From Barnesiella sp. WM24 (GTDB lineage Bacteria; Bacteroidota; Bacteroidia; Bacteroidales; Muribaculaceae): a stretch of 64,000 bases of DNA. Each line of letters begins with the position of its first letter. Position 1 is the first letter of the stretch. Under the pieces are notes generated by a model. The model made no database searches. It was not told the origin of the DNA and saw only the letters and a list, made by a program, of their open reading frames with translations. The DNA lies in NCBI RefSeq assembly GCF_004570975.1, contig NZ_SPPC01000006.1, positions 186,001 through 250,000 of the forward strand, written 5' to 3'. The position numbers and the translations under genes are program-made. Positions 46,450-54,448 of this stretch are shown piece after piece.

Positions 46450-46802
46450 TGCGACGATTCGTTTTTAGTCAGTTTATAGGGCGGTTGGTCCTGGATTTTC
46501 AGGTTGAGGCGCATAGTGTCGACCATTTCCTGCATTGATGACTCGCGAATGCGGCTCATGTAGGAGCTGCGCTCGCGTATGCGCTCTGTCTCCACGATTT
46601 CCAGCTCTTGCTCCAGCTTTCTGATGTCTTCCATGCGCGTCAGACACTGGTAGCGGTTGGTGATGTAAATGAGTATCGCCATAACCACGACAAATACCGA
46701 CACCCAATGCTTCTTGAAGAAGTCAAGCGAGAGTATGCGCCCGAAGATAAGCTTCTTCAGAAAGTTGTCGTCAGATTTTTTCTTTGTTGCCTGTTGAGCC
46801 AT
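46446..46802 (-). CDS. FtsL-like division protein
   Basis: 118 residues: a basic N-terminus, one membrane helix (about 32-50) and a coiled coil (MEDIRKLEQELEIVETERIRERS). This topology and its place between rsmH and ftsI identify the FtsL-like protein of Bacteroidetes, which helps to activate the FtsW/FtsI pair. Sequence similarity to FtsL is low. Confidence 0.88.
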   Translation of the reverse strand: MAQQATKKKSDDNFLKKLIFGRILSLDFFKKHWVSVFVVVMAILIYITNRYQCLTRMEDIRKLEQELEIVETERIRERSSYMSRIRESSMQEMVDTMRLNLKIQDQPPYKLTKNESSQ

Positions 46803-46865
46803 GGCTTTTCGTTGTTTTTATTTTTTTTGTTGATGAATGTATTGAGCGTTGTGATGATTTTGCCG

Positions 46866-47774
46866 TCAGATTTTTTCGGCGATTCGTAGCTTTGCGCTTC
46901 GGGCCCTGGGGTTTCGCTCCACTTCTTCTTCCGATGCGACAATCGGCTTTGAGGTGAGAAGCTTCAGCGGAGAAAGGCGCCTGCCGTAAAAATCCTGTTC
47001 GATTTTGCCCTCAAGGTTTCCGGCGCGCATGAAGTTTTTGACAAGCCGGTCCTCAAGTGAATGATAGGTTATGACGGCGAGCCGTCCGCCCGGCTTCAAC
47101 ACGGTCAATGCCTGGTCGAGAAATGCGCTCAGCGCCTCGATTTCTCCATTGACGACTATGCGTAGCGCCTGAAACACTTGGGCGAGCTCTTTTTTCTCCT
47201 TCTTGGGATTAATGAGCGGATTTACCGTTGCGAGAAGAGCCTCGACTGTCTCGATGGGCGCTGCATTGCGGGCCTTTACTATTGCCGATGCAAATCGGCG
47301 TGAGTTTTTCAGCTCCCCGTACAAGTAAAGCGCGTCGGCAAGCTGCTCTTCGCTCCAGTTGTTGATATACCAGGCTGCGGTGCGCGGTGCGTTGCGGTTC
47401 ATGCGCATGTCAAGAGGCCCTTCCCAGCGGAATGAAAAGCCTCGGTCTGGGTCATCGAAATGATGAAAAGACACCCCGAGGTCGGCAAGGATTCCGTCAA
47501 CTCCGTCGACTCCGTAATAGCGCATGAAATTGCGCAGAAACTTGAAGTTGCTGTATACAAATGTAAACCGGGAGTCGTCGATGGCGTTGCGTCGCGCGTC
47601 GGCATCCTGGTCAAAGCCATAGAGATGACCTGACGCTGAAAGCGACTCCATTATTGCACGGGAGTGTCCGCCCCCGCCGAAAGTGACATCTACATAGATG
47701 CCATCGGGCTTGATATCAAGTCCTTGGATGGTTTCTTCCAGGAGTGCGGGTATGTGATAGACTTCTGACGGCAT
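46866..47774 (-). CDS. rsmH: 16S rRNA (cytosine-1402-N4)-methyltransferase
   Basis: 302 residues. HIPALLEETIQGL at the start, SAM motif YVDVTFGGGGHSRAIME, GILADLGVSFHHFDDPDRGFS and VITYHSLEDRLVKNF. It methylates C1402 of 16S rRNA. It is the first gene of the cluster in this window; no mraZ is found in front of it. Confidence 0.97.
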   Translation of the reverse strand: MPSEVYHIPALLEETIQGLDIKPDGIYVDVTFGGGGHSRAIMESLSASGHLYGFDQDADARRNAIDDSRFTFVYSNFKFLRNFMRYYGVDGVDGILADLGVSFHHFDDPDRGFSFRWEGPLDMRMNRNAPRTAAWYINNWSEEQLADALYLYGELKNSRRFASAIVKARNAAPIETVEALLATVNPLINPKKEKKELAQVFQALRIVVNGEIEALSAFLDQALTVLKPGGRLAVITYHSLEDRLVKNFMRAGNLEGKIEQDFYGRRLSPLKLLTSKPIVASEEEVERNPRARSAKLRIAEKI

Positions 47775-47912
47775 ATGTGTCGGGATATAGGGCTTATATT
47801 AGGTTGTAAAGTTATGAAAAATCCGTAAAATTTACATCCTCAAATTTTATTTTTTTTGCAATAAATTATCAACATACTGTCAATAATCTTCAAGAAGATA
47901 GCCGATAAAATA

Positions 47913-47936
47913 CCCCGGACAGTTTTTTGTCCGGGG
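47913..47936 (-). terminator. terminator of the sirtuin gene
   Basis: 9-bp GC stem (CCCCGGACA, 47913-47921 with 47928-47936), 6-nt loop and TATTTTATC after it on the minus strand, 35 nt past the sirtuin stop. It insulates the division cluster from the upstream unit. Confidence 0.8.
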
Positions 47937-47971
47937 CTATGTGTTAATGAATTTTATTTACATTTGCAAAT

Positions 47972-48661
47972 TTATGCTAACGGTGCAATCAGTTCGGCGA
48001 GACGTGCGACCCCTTCGGAGGCTCCTGTTTTCAGCACTGTAACGCCTGCGGGCACATTGGCAGGATTGGGGTCAATGTAGTAGACCGGAACTCCTTTACG
48101 TACATAATGAAGCAGTCCTGCTGCGGGATAGACATTAAGTGATGTGCCGATAACTACAAATATATCAGCCTCCTGTACAAGCTCTATTGCAGGCTCGATG
48201 TTTGGAACGGCTTCCTGGAAAAATACAATATGGGGGCGCACCCGATGTCCGTCTATAACGGTGTCGGGAGTAGTCTCGATTGCTTCAGGTCTAAGCTGAT
48301 ATACCTTTGTCTCGTCATCTATGGCGCGCACTTTCATCAGCTCGCCGTGGAGATGCAATACGTTGCTGCTTCCGGCGCGTTCGTGGAGGTCGTCGACATT
48401 CTGTGTAATTACATATGTGTCAAAGAGTTCTTCAAGTTTTACAAGCCCGAGATGTCCGGCGTTGGGCTCTGCTTTCAGCAGGTCTTTGCGTCTTTCGTTG
48501 TAAAACTTGTGAACGAGTGCGGGGTTGCGCGCGAAGCCGTCGGCGCTTGCCACTTCCATAACAGGATACTGTTCCCAAAGACCGCCACTGTCGCGGAATG
48601 TCGAGATGCCGCTCTCGGCACTCATTCCCGCACCTGTGGATATGACCAGTTTTTTCTTCAT
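47972..48661 (-). CDS. sirtuin (NAD-dependent protein deacylase) without zinc cysteines
   Basis: 229 residues of the Sir2 fold. NAD-binding GAGMSAESGISTFRDSGG (10-27), TQNVDDLHERAG with the conserved Gln-Asn-Val-Asp (87-90), catalytic His105 in HLHGEL, and VVIGTSLNVYPAAGL. It removes acyl groups from lysines, using NAD. The protein contains no cysteine, so the four-Cys zinc site of most sirtuins is absent, and the usual FGE of the FGExVP stretch reads FFQEAVP. It lies 12 nt after the secreted-protein gene and may share its transcript. Confidence 0.9.
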   Translation of the reverse strand: MKKKLVISTGAGMSAESGISTFRDSGGLWEQYPVMEVASADGFARNPALVHKFYNERRKDLLKAEPNAGHLGLVKLEELFDTYVITQNVDDLHERAGSSNVLHLHGELMKVRAIDDETKVYQLRPEAIETTPDTVIDGHRVRPHIVFFQEAVPNIEPAIELVQEADIFVVIGTSLNVYPAAGLLHYVRKGVPVYYIDPNPANVPAGVTVLKTGASEGVARLAELIAPLA

Positions 48662-48673
48662 CAGAGATTGCGT

Positions 48674-50254
48674 TTATTTGATTACTTTCTTACATATACC
48701 GCCACTGCGCATTATGTAAATGTTTCCTTCCTGCGGATTAACAATCCGGATGCCCTGAAGGTTGAAATATTCCGCAGATTTATCAGAAATATTTTCTGTC
48801 ACGGTGTCGATTGACGCTTCTGCGTCCAGGTAGATGACGAGCGGACTTTCCTTGCCGGTGTCAAGCCATCCGTATCCGGCTTCAAGGAGTATATGGGCGG
48901 AAGCTTTAAGAGAGCCGGCGGCGAAAGTGCATACACCCTCTGAGAGCTTGCCAAATCCTTCGGGCATCAGTTTGATTGCCGTTTCGGGGTCGTAGCCGTG
49001 TCTGATGAAATAGTCCTCCGGGGTGGAGCTGACGGTGACTTCACCGCTTGAATCAAATATCACCCCCGTGGAGGTCTCGGAGATATAGCATGCCTCCGGG
49101 TTCTCGCAGTGCAGATAAGTGTAGACAGGAAAGTCGGTGGTGCGTTCGATGATTCTTGATGCGTGGGGATATGTCTCGCCATAGAAGTCTACAATGCGGT
49201 AAAGCCCGTCGGTGACAAGGCTTTTTTCGATTTCCACCTGATAGGGTGTTGACTCGAAGTGGTAGACATCGGGCAGGAATCCGTCAATAATGGTGCGCTT
49301 GCCTATCGGCTGCCAGTTGGCTGCATCTTCCGGCATGTAGTAGATAATGCCGTTGGAGATAGACAGCGGGTTGCCTTCGGCGTCGTAGGTGGTGAATCCT
49401 ATTGTGTAGCGCCCTTCTCCTTCCGTGAACTTTATATCGGGGTCGGTCGGGTCGCTTGTGGTTATGGCGAGGGTTTTGTCTTTTTCGGCAACGCGTTGTC
49501 CGAGCGACCTGTCATCGGCATCATAGCCGCCTCCCTTTACTACGGCATAGTCATAGTGGTCTACCGCCTCGCCGATTTCGACCGGCATGACCGCCGAGTC
49601 AGTGTCGCCTCCGACAGTGAAGATGACCGGTGGTTTTATCCATCCGGGCAGGTTTAATCTTACTTTCTCGATGATGTTTGTGCCGTCGCCGAGCGTATTA
49701 CCGTTGTTGTCGTAGTAGATGAGCCAGAGGTCAAAACTGAGTTTTTCCGTGTCAAATTCATATAGGTCTCTCAGTCCTACCATGTCAAGGTAGGAGGAAT
49801 AGTCGGTGACATAGAGGGTGCCTTCAAAGGGTGTGCCGTCTTCGTTGTTAACTTTTAGCTTCGGCAATTGCTGCGGGTAGACGTAAAGGCGGTCGTCTAT
49901 TATGTCGATTATGAGCGGACGCGCCTCCTCGCTCGAGACATTGGTGAGAAGATAACCGTCGATGCGGTATTGTATGTGTCCCGGTTCTGATACAGAGGCA
50001 CGCATCAGTATGGGAAGCTCGGGGTTGACATTGGTGTAAATAGCTCCGCAATATGTCACATTGACTGAACCCATTTCGAGCCATTGTGTCCAGTCGGCAT
50101 CGTTGTCGCCGGCGCGGCGGGTGACGATGGATTCTGCGTGACACGGTGTCTTTTCACCGTCATTTAACGTGATTGTGTCGACTACATTTTCAGCGGCAAT
50201 AACGGTAGTGCCGCCAAGCAAGATTGCAAGAAACAGTGAATAGAATTTTTTCAT
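48674..50254 (-). CDS. secreted beta-rich protein with C-terminal anchoring tail
   Basis: 526 residues from the ATG at 50254, which gives a good signal peptide (MKKFYSLFLAILLGGTTVIA); an upstream in-frame start exists but is unlikely. The body is beta-rich without a family I can name. The end (NLQGIRIVNPQEGNIYIMRSGG, then CKKVIK) matches the tail found on many Bacteroidetes secreted proteins. It probably sits at the cell surface or in the periplasm. Confidence 0.75.
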   Translation of the reverse strand: MKKFYSLFLAILLGGTTVIAAENVVDTITLNDGEKTPCHAESIVTRRAGDNDADWTQWLEMGSVNVTYCGAIYTNVNPELPILMRASVSEPGHIQYRIDGYLLTNVSSEEARPLIIDIIDDRLYVYPQQLPKLKVNNEDGTPFEGTLYVTDYSSYLDMVGLRDLYEFDTEKLSFDLWLIYYDNNGNTLGDGTNIIEKVRLNLPGWIKPPVIFTVGGDTDSAVMPVEIGEAVDHYDYAVVKGGGYDADDRSLGQRVAEKDKTLAITTSDPTDPDIKFTEGEGRYTIGFTTYDAEGNPLSISNGIIYYMPEDAANWQPIGKRTIIDGFLPDVYHFESTPYQVEIEKSLVTDGLYRIVDFYGETYPHASRIIERTTDFPVYTYLHCENPEACYISETSTGVIFDSSGEVTVSSTPEDYFIRHGYDPETAIKLMPEGFGKLSEGVCTFAAGSLKASAHILLEAGYGWLDTGKESPLVIYLDAEASIDTVTENISDKSAEYFNLQGIRIVNPQEGNIYIMRSGGICKKVIK

Positions 50255-50330
50255 AATGTAATGTGTTGTCAATGTTACCGGATGGCATAATGACAAAAAT
50301 ACGAAAAATATTCTAAAAAGTGCAGGATTA

Positions 50331-51557
50331 CTATGCTTCTTCTTTGTCACAGAGAGGAAGGTCAATGCGGAAAGTGGTGCCGACGCCGATTTCTGACGAG
50401 GCTACATAGATCTTCCCGCTATGGTATTGCTCGATAATGCGTTTGGCAAGTGTAAGCCCGAGTCCCCAGCCGCGTTTCTTGGTTGTATAGCCGGGGTTGA
50501 AAATGGTCTTGAATCGCTTGCGCGGCAATCCTTTTCCGGTATCGGTGACTTCTATGCAGGCATTGTCGCGCTCGCGGTGGATGGTTATTGTTATTGAGCC
50601 GTCGGCATCCATCGCGTCAACTGCATTCTTTATCAGATTTTCCATCACCCATTCAAACAGGGAATCGCTGAGGTTGACTTTCAATGGAGTGTCGGAGGTA
50701 ATCACATTGACTTTTATGCGGCGGGATATGCGCGACGACATGTAGCCTGCGGCTTTCGACACAAGATGATTTACATCGGCACATTCCATCTGTGGCTTTG
50801 ACCCGATTTTGCCGAATCGCGAGGCGATTGTCGACAGCCGTTGCACATCCTTGTTCATCTCTGCCACGGTGTCGGAGTCGACCCCTGTCGCTTCCAGCAG
50901 TTCCATCCAAGCCATGAGTGATGAAATAGGAGTGCCGAGCTGATGAGCCGTCTCTTTGGAAAGTCCTACCCACACCTTGTTTTGCTCCGCTTTCTTTGTC
51001 GATATAAGCGCGTAATAGACTACGGTGACAAATATAAGCATGGTGAGAATCTGGATGTAAGGATAGTAGTTGAGCAGGCGCAGCAGGCGGCTGTCTTCAT
51101 AATACAGATGCTGACACTCGTCGGGAGCGATGACGATGTGTATCACATTGGAGGTGTTGCGCAGTCGGGCGAGTTTCTTTTCAAGATACTCCGAGTTGCG
51201 TGCCGATATGAAAAGAGGGTTGAGGGAGTCGACCGGTTCGGGAAGCTCGAAGTTGCGGTGCATCAGTATGGTTCCCCGGTCGTCGGTGAGAAGCACCGGA
51301 ATGGTGCGGTTGCCTTCGATTATGCGTAGCAGGAAGTCGATGTCGCCCGGGGTTGTGCCCATTATGTCATCGTCATCCATTGTGATGATTGACTTTGTGG
51401 CATCGGCCCATATTTCCATGCGCTCGTGTTCCTGGGATGCGAGGTCTTGCACGATGCGGTTGGAGATATAGAGAAATATCGACACTAAGGCTATCGCGAT
51501 GACAAGAAATGCCATCGTGCCGTAGCGTCGGGTATCATAAATGTTTGCCATACTCAT
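50331..51557 (-). CDS. membrane sensor histidine kinase
   Basis: 408 residues. Two membrane helices (about 14-33 and 164-186) flank a periplasmic sensor domain of about 130 residues. HisKA has the phospho-acceptor His205 in SKETAHQLGTP. The catalytic domain has ENLIKNAVDAMD (N box), DTGKGLP (G1) and GWGLGLTLAKRI (G2). No response regulator is adjacent, so it is an orphan kinase here; the signal is unknown. Confidence 0.9.
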   Translation of the reverse strand: MSMANIYDTRRYGTMAFLVIAIALVSIFLYISNRIVQDLASQEHERMEIWADATKSIITMDDDDIMGTTPGDIDFLLRIIEGNRTIPVLLTDDRGTILMHRNFELPEPVDSLNPLFISARNSEYLEKKLARLRNTSNVIHIVIAPDECQHLYYEDSRLLRLLNYYPYIQILTMLIFVTVVYYALISTKKAEQNKVWVGLSKETAHQLGTPISSLMAWMELLEATGVDSDTVAEMNKDVQRLSTIASRFGKIGSKPQMECADVNHLVSKAAGYMSSRISRRIKVNVITSDTPLKVNLSDSLFEWVMENLIKNAVDAMDADGSITITIHRERDNACIEVTDTGKGLPRKRFKTIFNPGYTTKKRGWGLGLTLAKRIIEQYHSGKIYVASSEIGVGTTFRIDLPLCDKEEA

Positions 51558-51580
51558 GATTAACGCGGAGTTTCCGGCAA

Positions 51581-52420
51581 TTATTGCATGGCGCGGAAGT
51601 CGTCGGCAATGAAGCGGGCGACTGAATCTTCTGCATTTGAGCCTATTATCGTGTCGGCGCGTCGCTTTACCTCGTCGCGGGCGTTAGCGACGGCGACAGC
51701 GGTGTCGGCTATCTCCATCATGGAGAGGTCGTTGAGATTGTCGCCAAAGACGACAATGCGCCCTGCGCCGCAGTCAGAGGCTATTTTCTTTACTGAATTG
51801 GCCTTGTTCAGCCCCGGGGCAAGCACCTCCATGATTGCCGTGTCGTTGCCGAAAATGTCAATATAGCTGCTTACCGAGCAGTCGGCGGTAGCCCGGAGTT
51901 CATCGGCAAGGGGGAATATCCTGTCGGGATTTCCCATTGCGAAAAACAAGACGGTGTCGGGCAACGCGTAGTCATCGCCTTCCGGGGTGTTGAGGTGGAA
52001 GCGTTTAAGCGGCAGGTCGGAGCGCTCGTCGATAAAATTGCGGTCACACTGCTGCAGGTCACCGTTGCGGTATATTTCAAGTATGCCGTTTTTGCCGAGA
52101 GTGTAGGTAAACGGGTTTACTCCGTGGCGCGCGGCAGCCTCTCTGACGATTTGCGACGTCGCGGCGTCGATAAAGCGGGTGTCGAAATAGCGCCGCGTGT
52201 TTCTGTCCCATAGCGAGGCTCCGGTCATGACAATCGCCGGCAGCGAGGATTTTACATCGGCGAGCAGCGGTTCGACCGTTGCCGGGGTTCGTGCCGTAGC
52301 CACGGTTATCAATGCGCCCTCTGCCGAGAGTCGCGACAATATTTCCGCCGATTGCGGGCTTACCTTGCTGTCGGTGCCGAGCAAAGTGCCGTCAAGGTCG
52401 CTGACATATAGGGTCTTCAT
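51581..52420 (-). CDS. Cof-type HAD phosphatase
   Basis: 279 residues from the ATG at 52420 (a TTG nine bases further upstream is less likely). Motif I is VSDLDGTLLGTD with the nucleophile Asp, and motif IV is FGDNLNDLSMM; the cap is of the C2b type. Such enzymes dephosphorylate sugar phosphates or flavin/pyridoxal intermediates. The substrate is not readable. 36 nt after the thioesterase gene. Confidence 0.9.
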   Translation of the reverse strand: MKTLYVSDLDGTLLGTDSKVSPQSAEILSRLSAEGALITVATARTPATVEPLLADVKSSLPAIVMTGASLWDRNTRRYFDTRFIDAATSQIVREAAARHGVNPFTYTLGKNGILEIYRNGDLQQCDRNFIDERSDLPLKRFHLNTPEGDDYALPDTVLFFAMGNPDRIFPLADELRATADCSVSSYIDIFGNDTAIMEVLAPGLNKANSVKKIASDCGAGRIVVFGDNLNDLSMMEIADTAVAVANARDEVKRRADTIIGSNAEDSVARFIADDFRAMQ

Positions 52421-52456
52421 TTTTGGCAAACGGGCTGTATCGGTGGTTTCGTCGTT

Positions 52457-52915
52457 TTACAGTTTGCGCTGTTCGTAGGCTTCAAGCGCGTCTATCCACT
52501 TCTGTTCGATTGGAGCCGACTTGCCGGTAGTGAGGTCAAATCCTACCATGATAGTCTTGCCGATGCACTTCACCTCTTCTGTGGCGGTGTTGACGATACG
52601 CTGTTCAAGGGAGAAGCTTTTTTCTCCCATACGTGTCACGGTCGTGCGCACAGCTATCGGCTCTGTTATATATGTTGGTGCAAAGAAGTCGCAGTTGATA
52701 TTGGCTACAACGATATTTATGCGTTTCCAGTCAACACCGTCGGGCAGTACAGCCTGGAAATAGCTGCTCTTGCCAAGGTCAAAAAACTGGATATAGACCG
52801 AGTTGTTAAGGTGTCCGAGCATGTCGATGTCGTTGAACCGTATCTGCAAGGGCACCTCGTGCCGGAAAGGAAATTCCGGCACGGGCACTCTTGAGTTAGA
52901 GGAATTTGTCGCCAT
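52457..52915 (-). CDS. hotdog-fold acyl-CoA thioesterase
   Basis: 152 residues from the ATG at 52915 (the codon at 52921 is TTG). The start of the fold, IRFNDIDMLGHLNNSVYIQFFDLG, carries the Asp and His of the 4-hydroxybenzoyl-CoA thioesterase family. It probably hydrolyses an acyl-CoA. Its first codons overlap the end of the manC gene by 20 nt. Confidence 0.88.
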   Translation of the reverse strand: MATNSSNSRVPVPEFPFRHEVPLQIRFNDIDMLGHLNNSVYIQFFDLGKSSYFQAVLPDGVDWKRINIVVANINCDFFAPTYITEPIAVRTTVTRMGEKSFSLEQRIVNTATEEVKCIGKTIMVGFDLTTGKSAPIEQKWIDALEAYEQRKL

Positions 52916-53978
52916 AAGCAAGTTTTACGTCGTTAACATATTGCTTGATTGTCTGCTCGTCGGCTTTCGGGCATATGAGCAACACATCGCCGGCATCGGC
53001 GATGATATAGTCTTTGAGCCCGTTTGCCACTACAAGCTTGTCGCCGCGCACGGCAAAGATATTGCCGGTGGAGTTGTAGGCGAGCACCCGGCAGTTTTGA
53101 GTCACGTTTGCCTCGCGGTTCTTGGGCGAATTGTCGTAGAGGGCGCTCCAGGTCCCGAGGTCGTTCCATCCGAAGCTGACACACTCGACATAGACGTTGG
53201 TGGCGCGTTCCATCACCGCGTAGTCGATGGAGATGCTTACGCAGCCCGGAAATTCCTTGAGGATGAAGTCTTTTTCTTCAGGAGTGCCGAATACGCCTTC
53301 TCCGCGGTCAAATGTGTTGGTGAGGTCGGGGGCATACTCGTGGAGAGCGTTGACAATCGACTTGGCGCTCCAGAGAAATATGCCTGAGTTCCAGAAAAAC
53401 TCACCGCTTTCAAGAAACACCTTTGCCAGCTCTATGTCGGGCTTCTCGGTGAAGGTCTTGACTTTCAGGATGTCGTCGGTCACGGGTTTTCCTATCTGGA
53501 TGTAGCCGTAGCCTGTTTCGGGGCGTGTGGGCTTGATTCCGAGAGTGAGCAGGGAGTCATGGGTCTCTACAAACTCAAAGCCGTGTTGGATGGCCTTTAC
53601 AAATTCAGCCTCGCGAGTGATGAGGTGGTCGCTCGGGGTCACAATCATTGAAGCCTCCGGGTCACGCGCCAGGATGTGATATGCCGCCCAGGCGATACAG
53701 GGGGCTGTATTGCGGCGCGCGGGTTCTAGCAATATCTGTGACTCGTCAAGTTCCGGCAGTTGCTCTCTTACAAGCGGGGCATACTGGTCGTTGGTTACGA
53801 TAATTATATTTTCTTTAGGAACTATCGGCAATATTCGGTCAAAGCTCATCTGTAGCAGCGACCTGCCTGTCCCGAAAAAGTCAATAAACTGTTTGGGGCG
53901 TTCAGCACGGCTGTAAGGCCAGAAACGGCTGCCGATACCTCCACACATAATCACACAATAGCGATGTATATCAATCAT
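52896..53978 (-). CDS. manC: mannose-1-phosphate guanylyltransferase
   Basis: 360 residues. The nucleotidyltransferase signature VIMCGGIGSRFWPYSRAERPKQ is near the N-terminus (split here: CGGIGSRFWPYSR), with VTPSDHLI, FTEKPDIELA and FFWNSGIFLW further on. It makes GDP-mannose from mannose-1-phosphate and GTP for surface glycans. It lacks the C-terminal phosphomannose isomerase domain of the bifunctional enzymes. First gene of a minus-strand run with the thioesterase and the HAD gene. Confidence 0.95.
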   Translation of the reverse strand: MIDIHRYCVIMCGGIGSRFWPYSRAERPKQFIDFFGTGRSLLQMSFDRILPIVPKENIIIVTNDQYAPLVREQLPELDESQILLEPARRNTAPCIAWAAYHILARDPEASMIVTPSDHLITREAEFVKAIQHGFEFVETHDSLLTLGIKPTRPETGYGYIQIGKPVTDDILKVKTFTEKPDIELAKVFLESGEFFWNSGIFLWSAKSIVNALHEYAPDLTNTFDRGEGVFGTPEEKDFILKEFPGCVSISIDYAVMERATNVYVECVSFGWNDLGTWSALYDNSPKNREANVTQNCRVLAYNSTGNIFAVRGDKLVVANGLKDYIIADAGDVLLICPKADEQTIKQYVNDVKLAYGDKFL

Positions 53979-54140
53979 GCCAATTCAGTAAAAGTTATTA
54001 GTCTCGCTAAGTTAGCAATTATTTATGAAAGGGCAAAAAATTGGGCTGAGAGTTGTCGGTTGTCAGATTTCGGGGGCTGGAGATTGATACAGAAGGACAG
54101 ATGGTCAGAATGATTTTGGAAACTATGTGTTAAAATAATT

Positions 54141-54170
54141 TTGAGAGATATAATAATTTGCATATCTTTG
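54141..54170 (+). promoter_or_regulatory. promoter of the LRR gene leader
   Basis: TTG (54141-54143) and TATCTTTG (54163-54170) with a 19-nt spacer, a strong match. The start would be near 54177, leaving a leader of about 270 nt before the ATG at 54449. The gap 53979-54140 shows nothing but two copies of the heptamer GTTGTCG/A (54052-54065). Confidence 0.75.
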
Positions 54171-54188
54171 CCTTAATTATAACAAAAA

Positions 54189-54397
54189 GGTGTTATTGAA
54201 TTATTATCTTTAATCTCAAACTTGGCGGTTTGTAATACACTCAAGATAATATTGCAATAGCACCTGCATTAATTGTTGTGTATATACTTATTTATAGTAT
54301 ATAAACCAATCGGTGTGGGGCTATTGTCTTATCGTGTGTATGGGTATGCCAAGACCTGAGATTAGATAAGACATAGATACAATCCTCACACCTTTTT
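54189..54397 (+). ncRNA. structured leader or small RNA with three hairpins
   Basis: Three hairpins follow the promoter: a 22-bp stem with three mismatches (54189-54210 with 54243-54264), a 7-bp stem (54282-54288 with 54296-54302), and a long bulged stem (54312 to 54392, GGTGTG with CACACC outermost) followed at once by TTTTT. The last one looks like an intrinsic terminator 50 nt before the gene, so the segment could be a free RNA of about 220 nt or an attenuated leader. I could not match it to a known riboswitch or to 6S RNA. Confidence 0.5.
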
Positions 54398-54448
54398 ATT
54401 TATAAAAACGTTTCTTGGAGGATTGAGAAACACACACACAGTTTTGCT

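Noticed and set aside
47775-47971. mraZ upstream of rsmH
   Set aside because: No frame of the right size or with MraZ motifs in the interval; it holds only a terminator and AT-rich sequence.
54177-54397. 6S RNA or the Bacteroidales-1 RNA
   Set aside because: Length and final U-run would fit, but the fold is three separate hairpins rather than one long stem with a central bubble; no support by eye.
54408-54430. Shine-Dalgarno GGAGG inside a small hairpin before the LRR gene
   Set aside because: The GGAGG at 54417-54421 is about 28 nt from the ATG, too far to act as the ribosome-binding site, and Bacteroidetes rarely depend on one.
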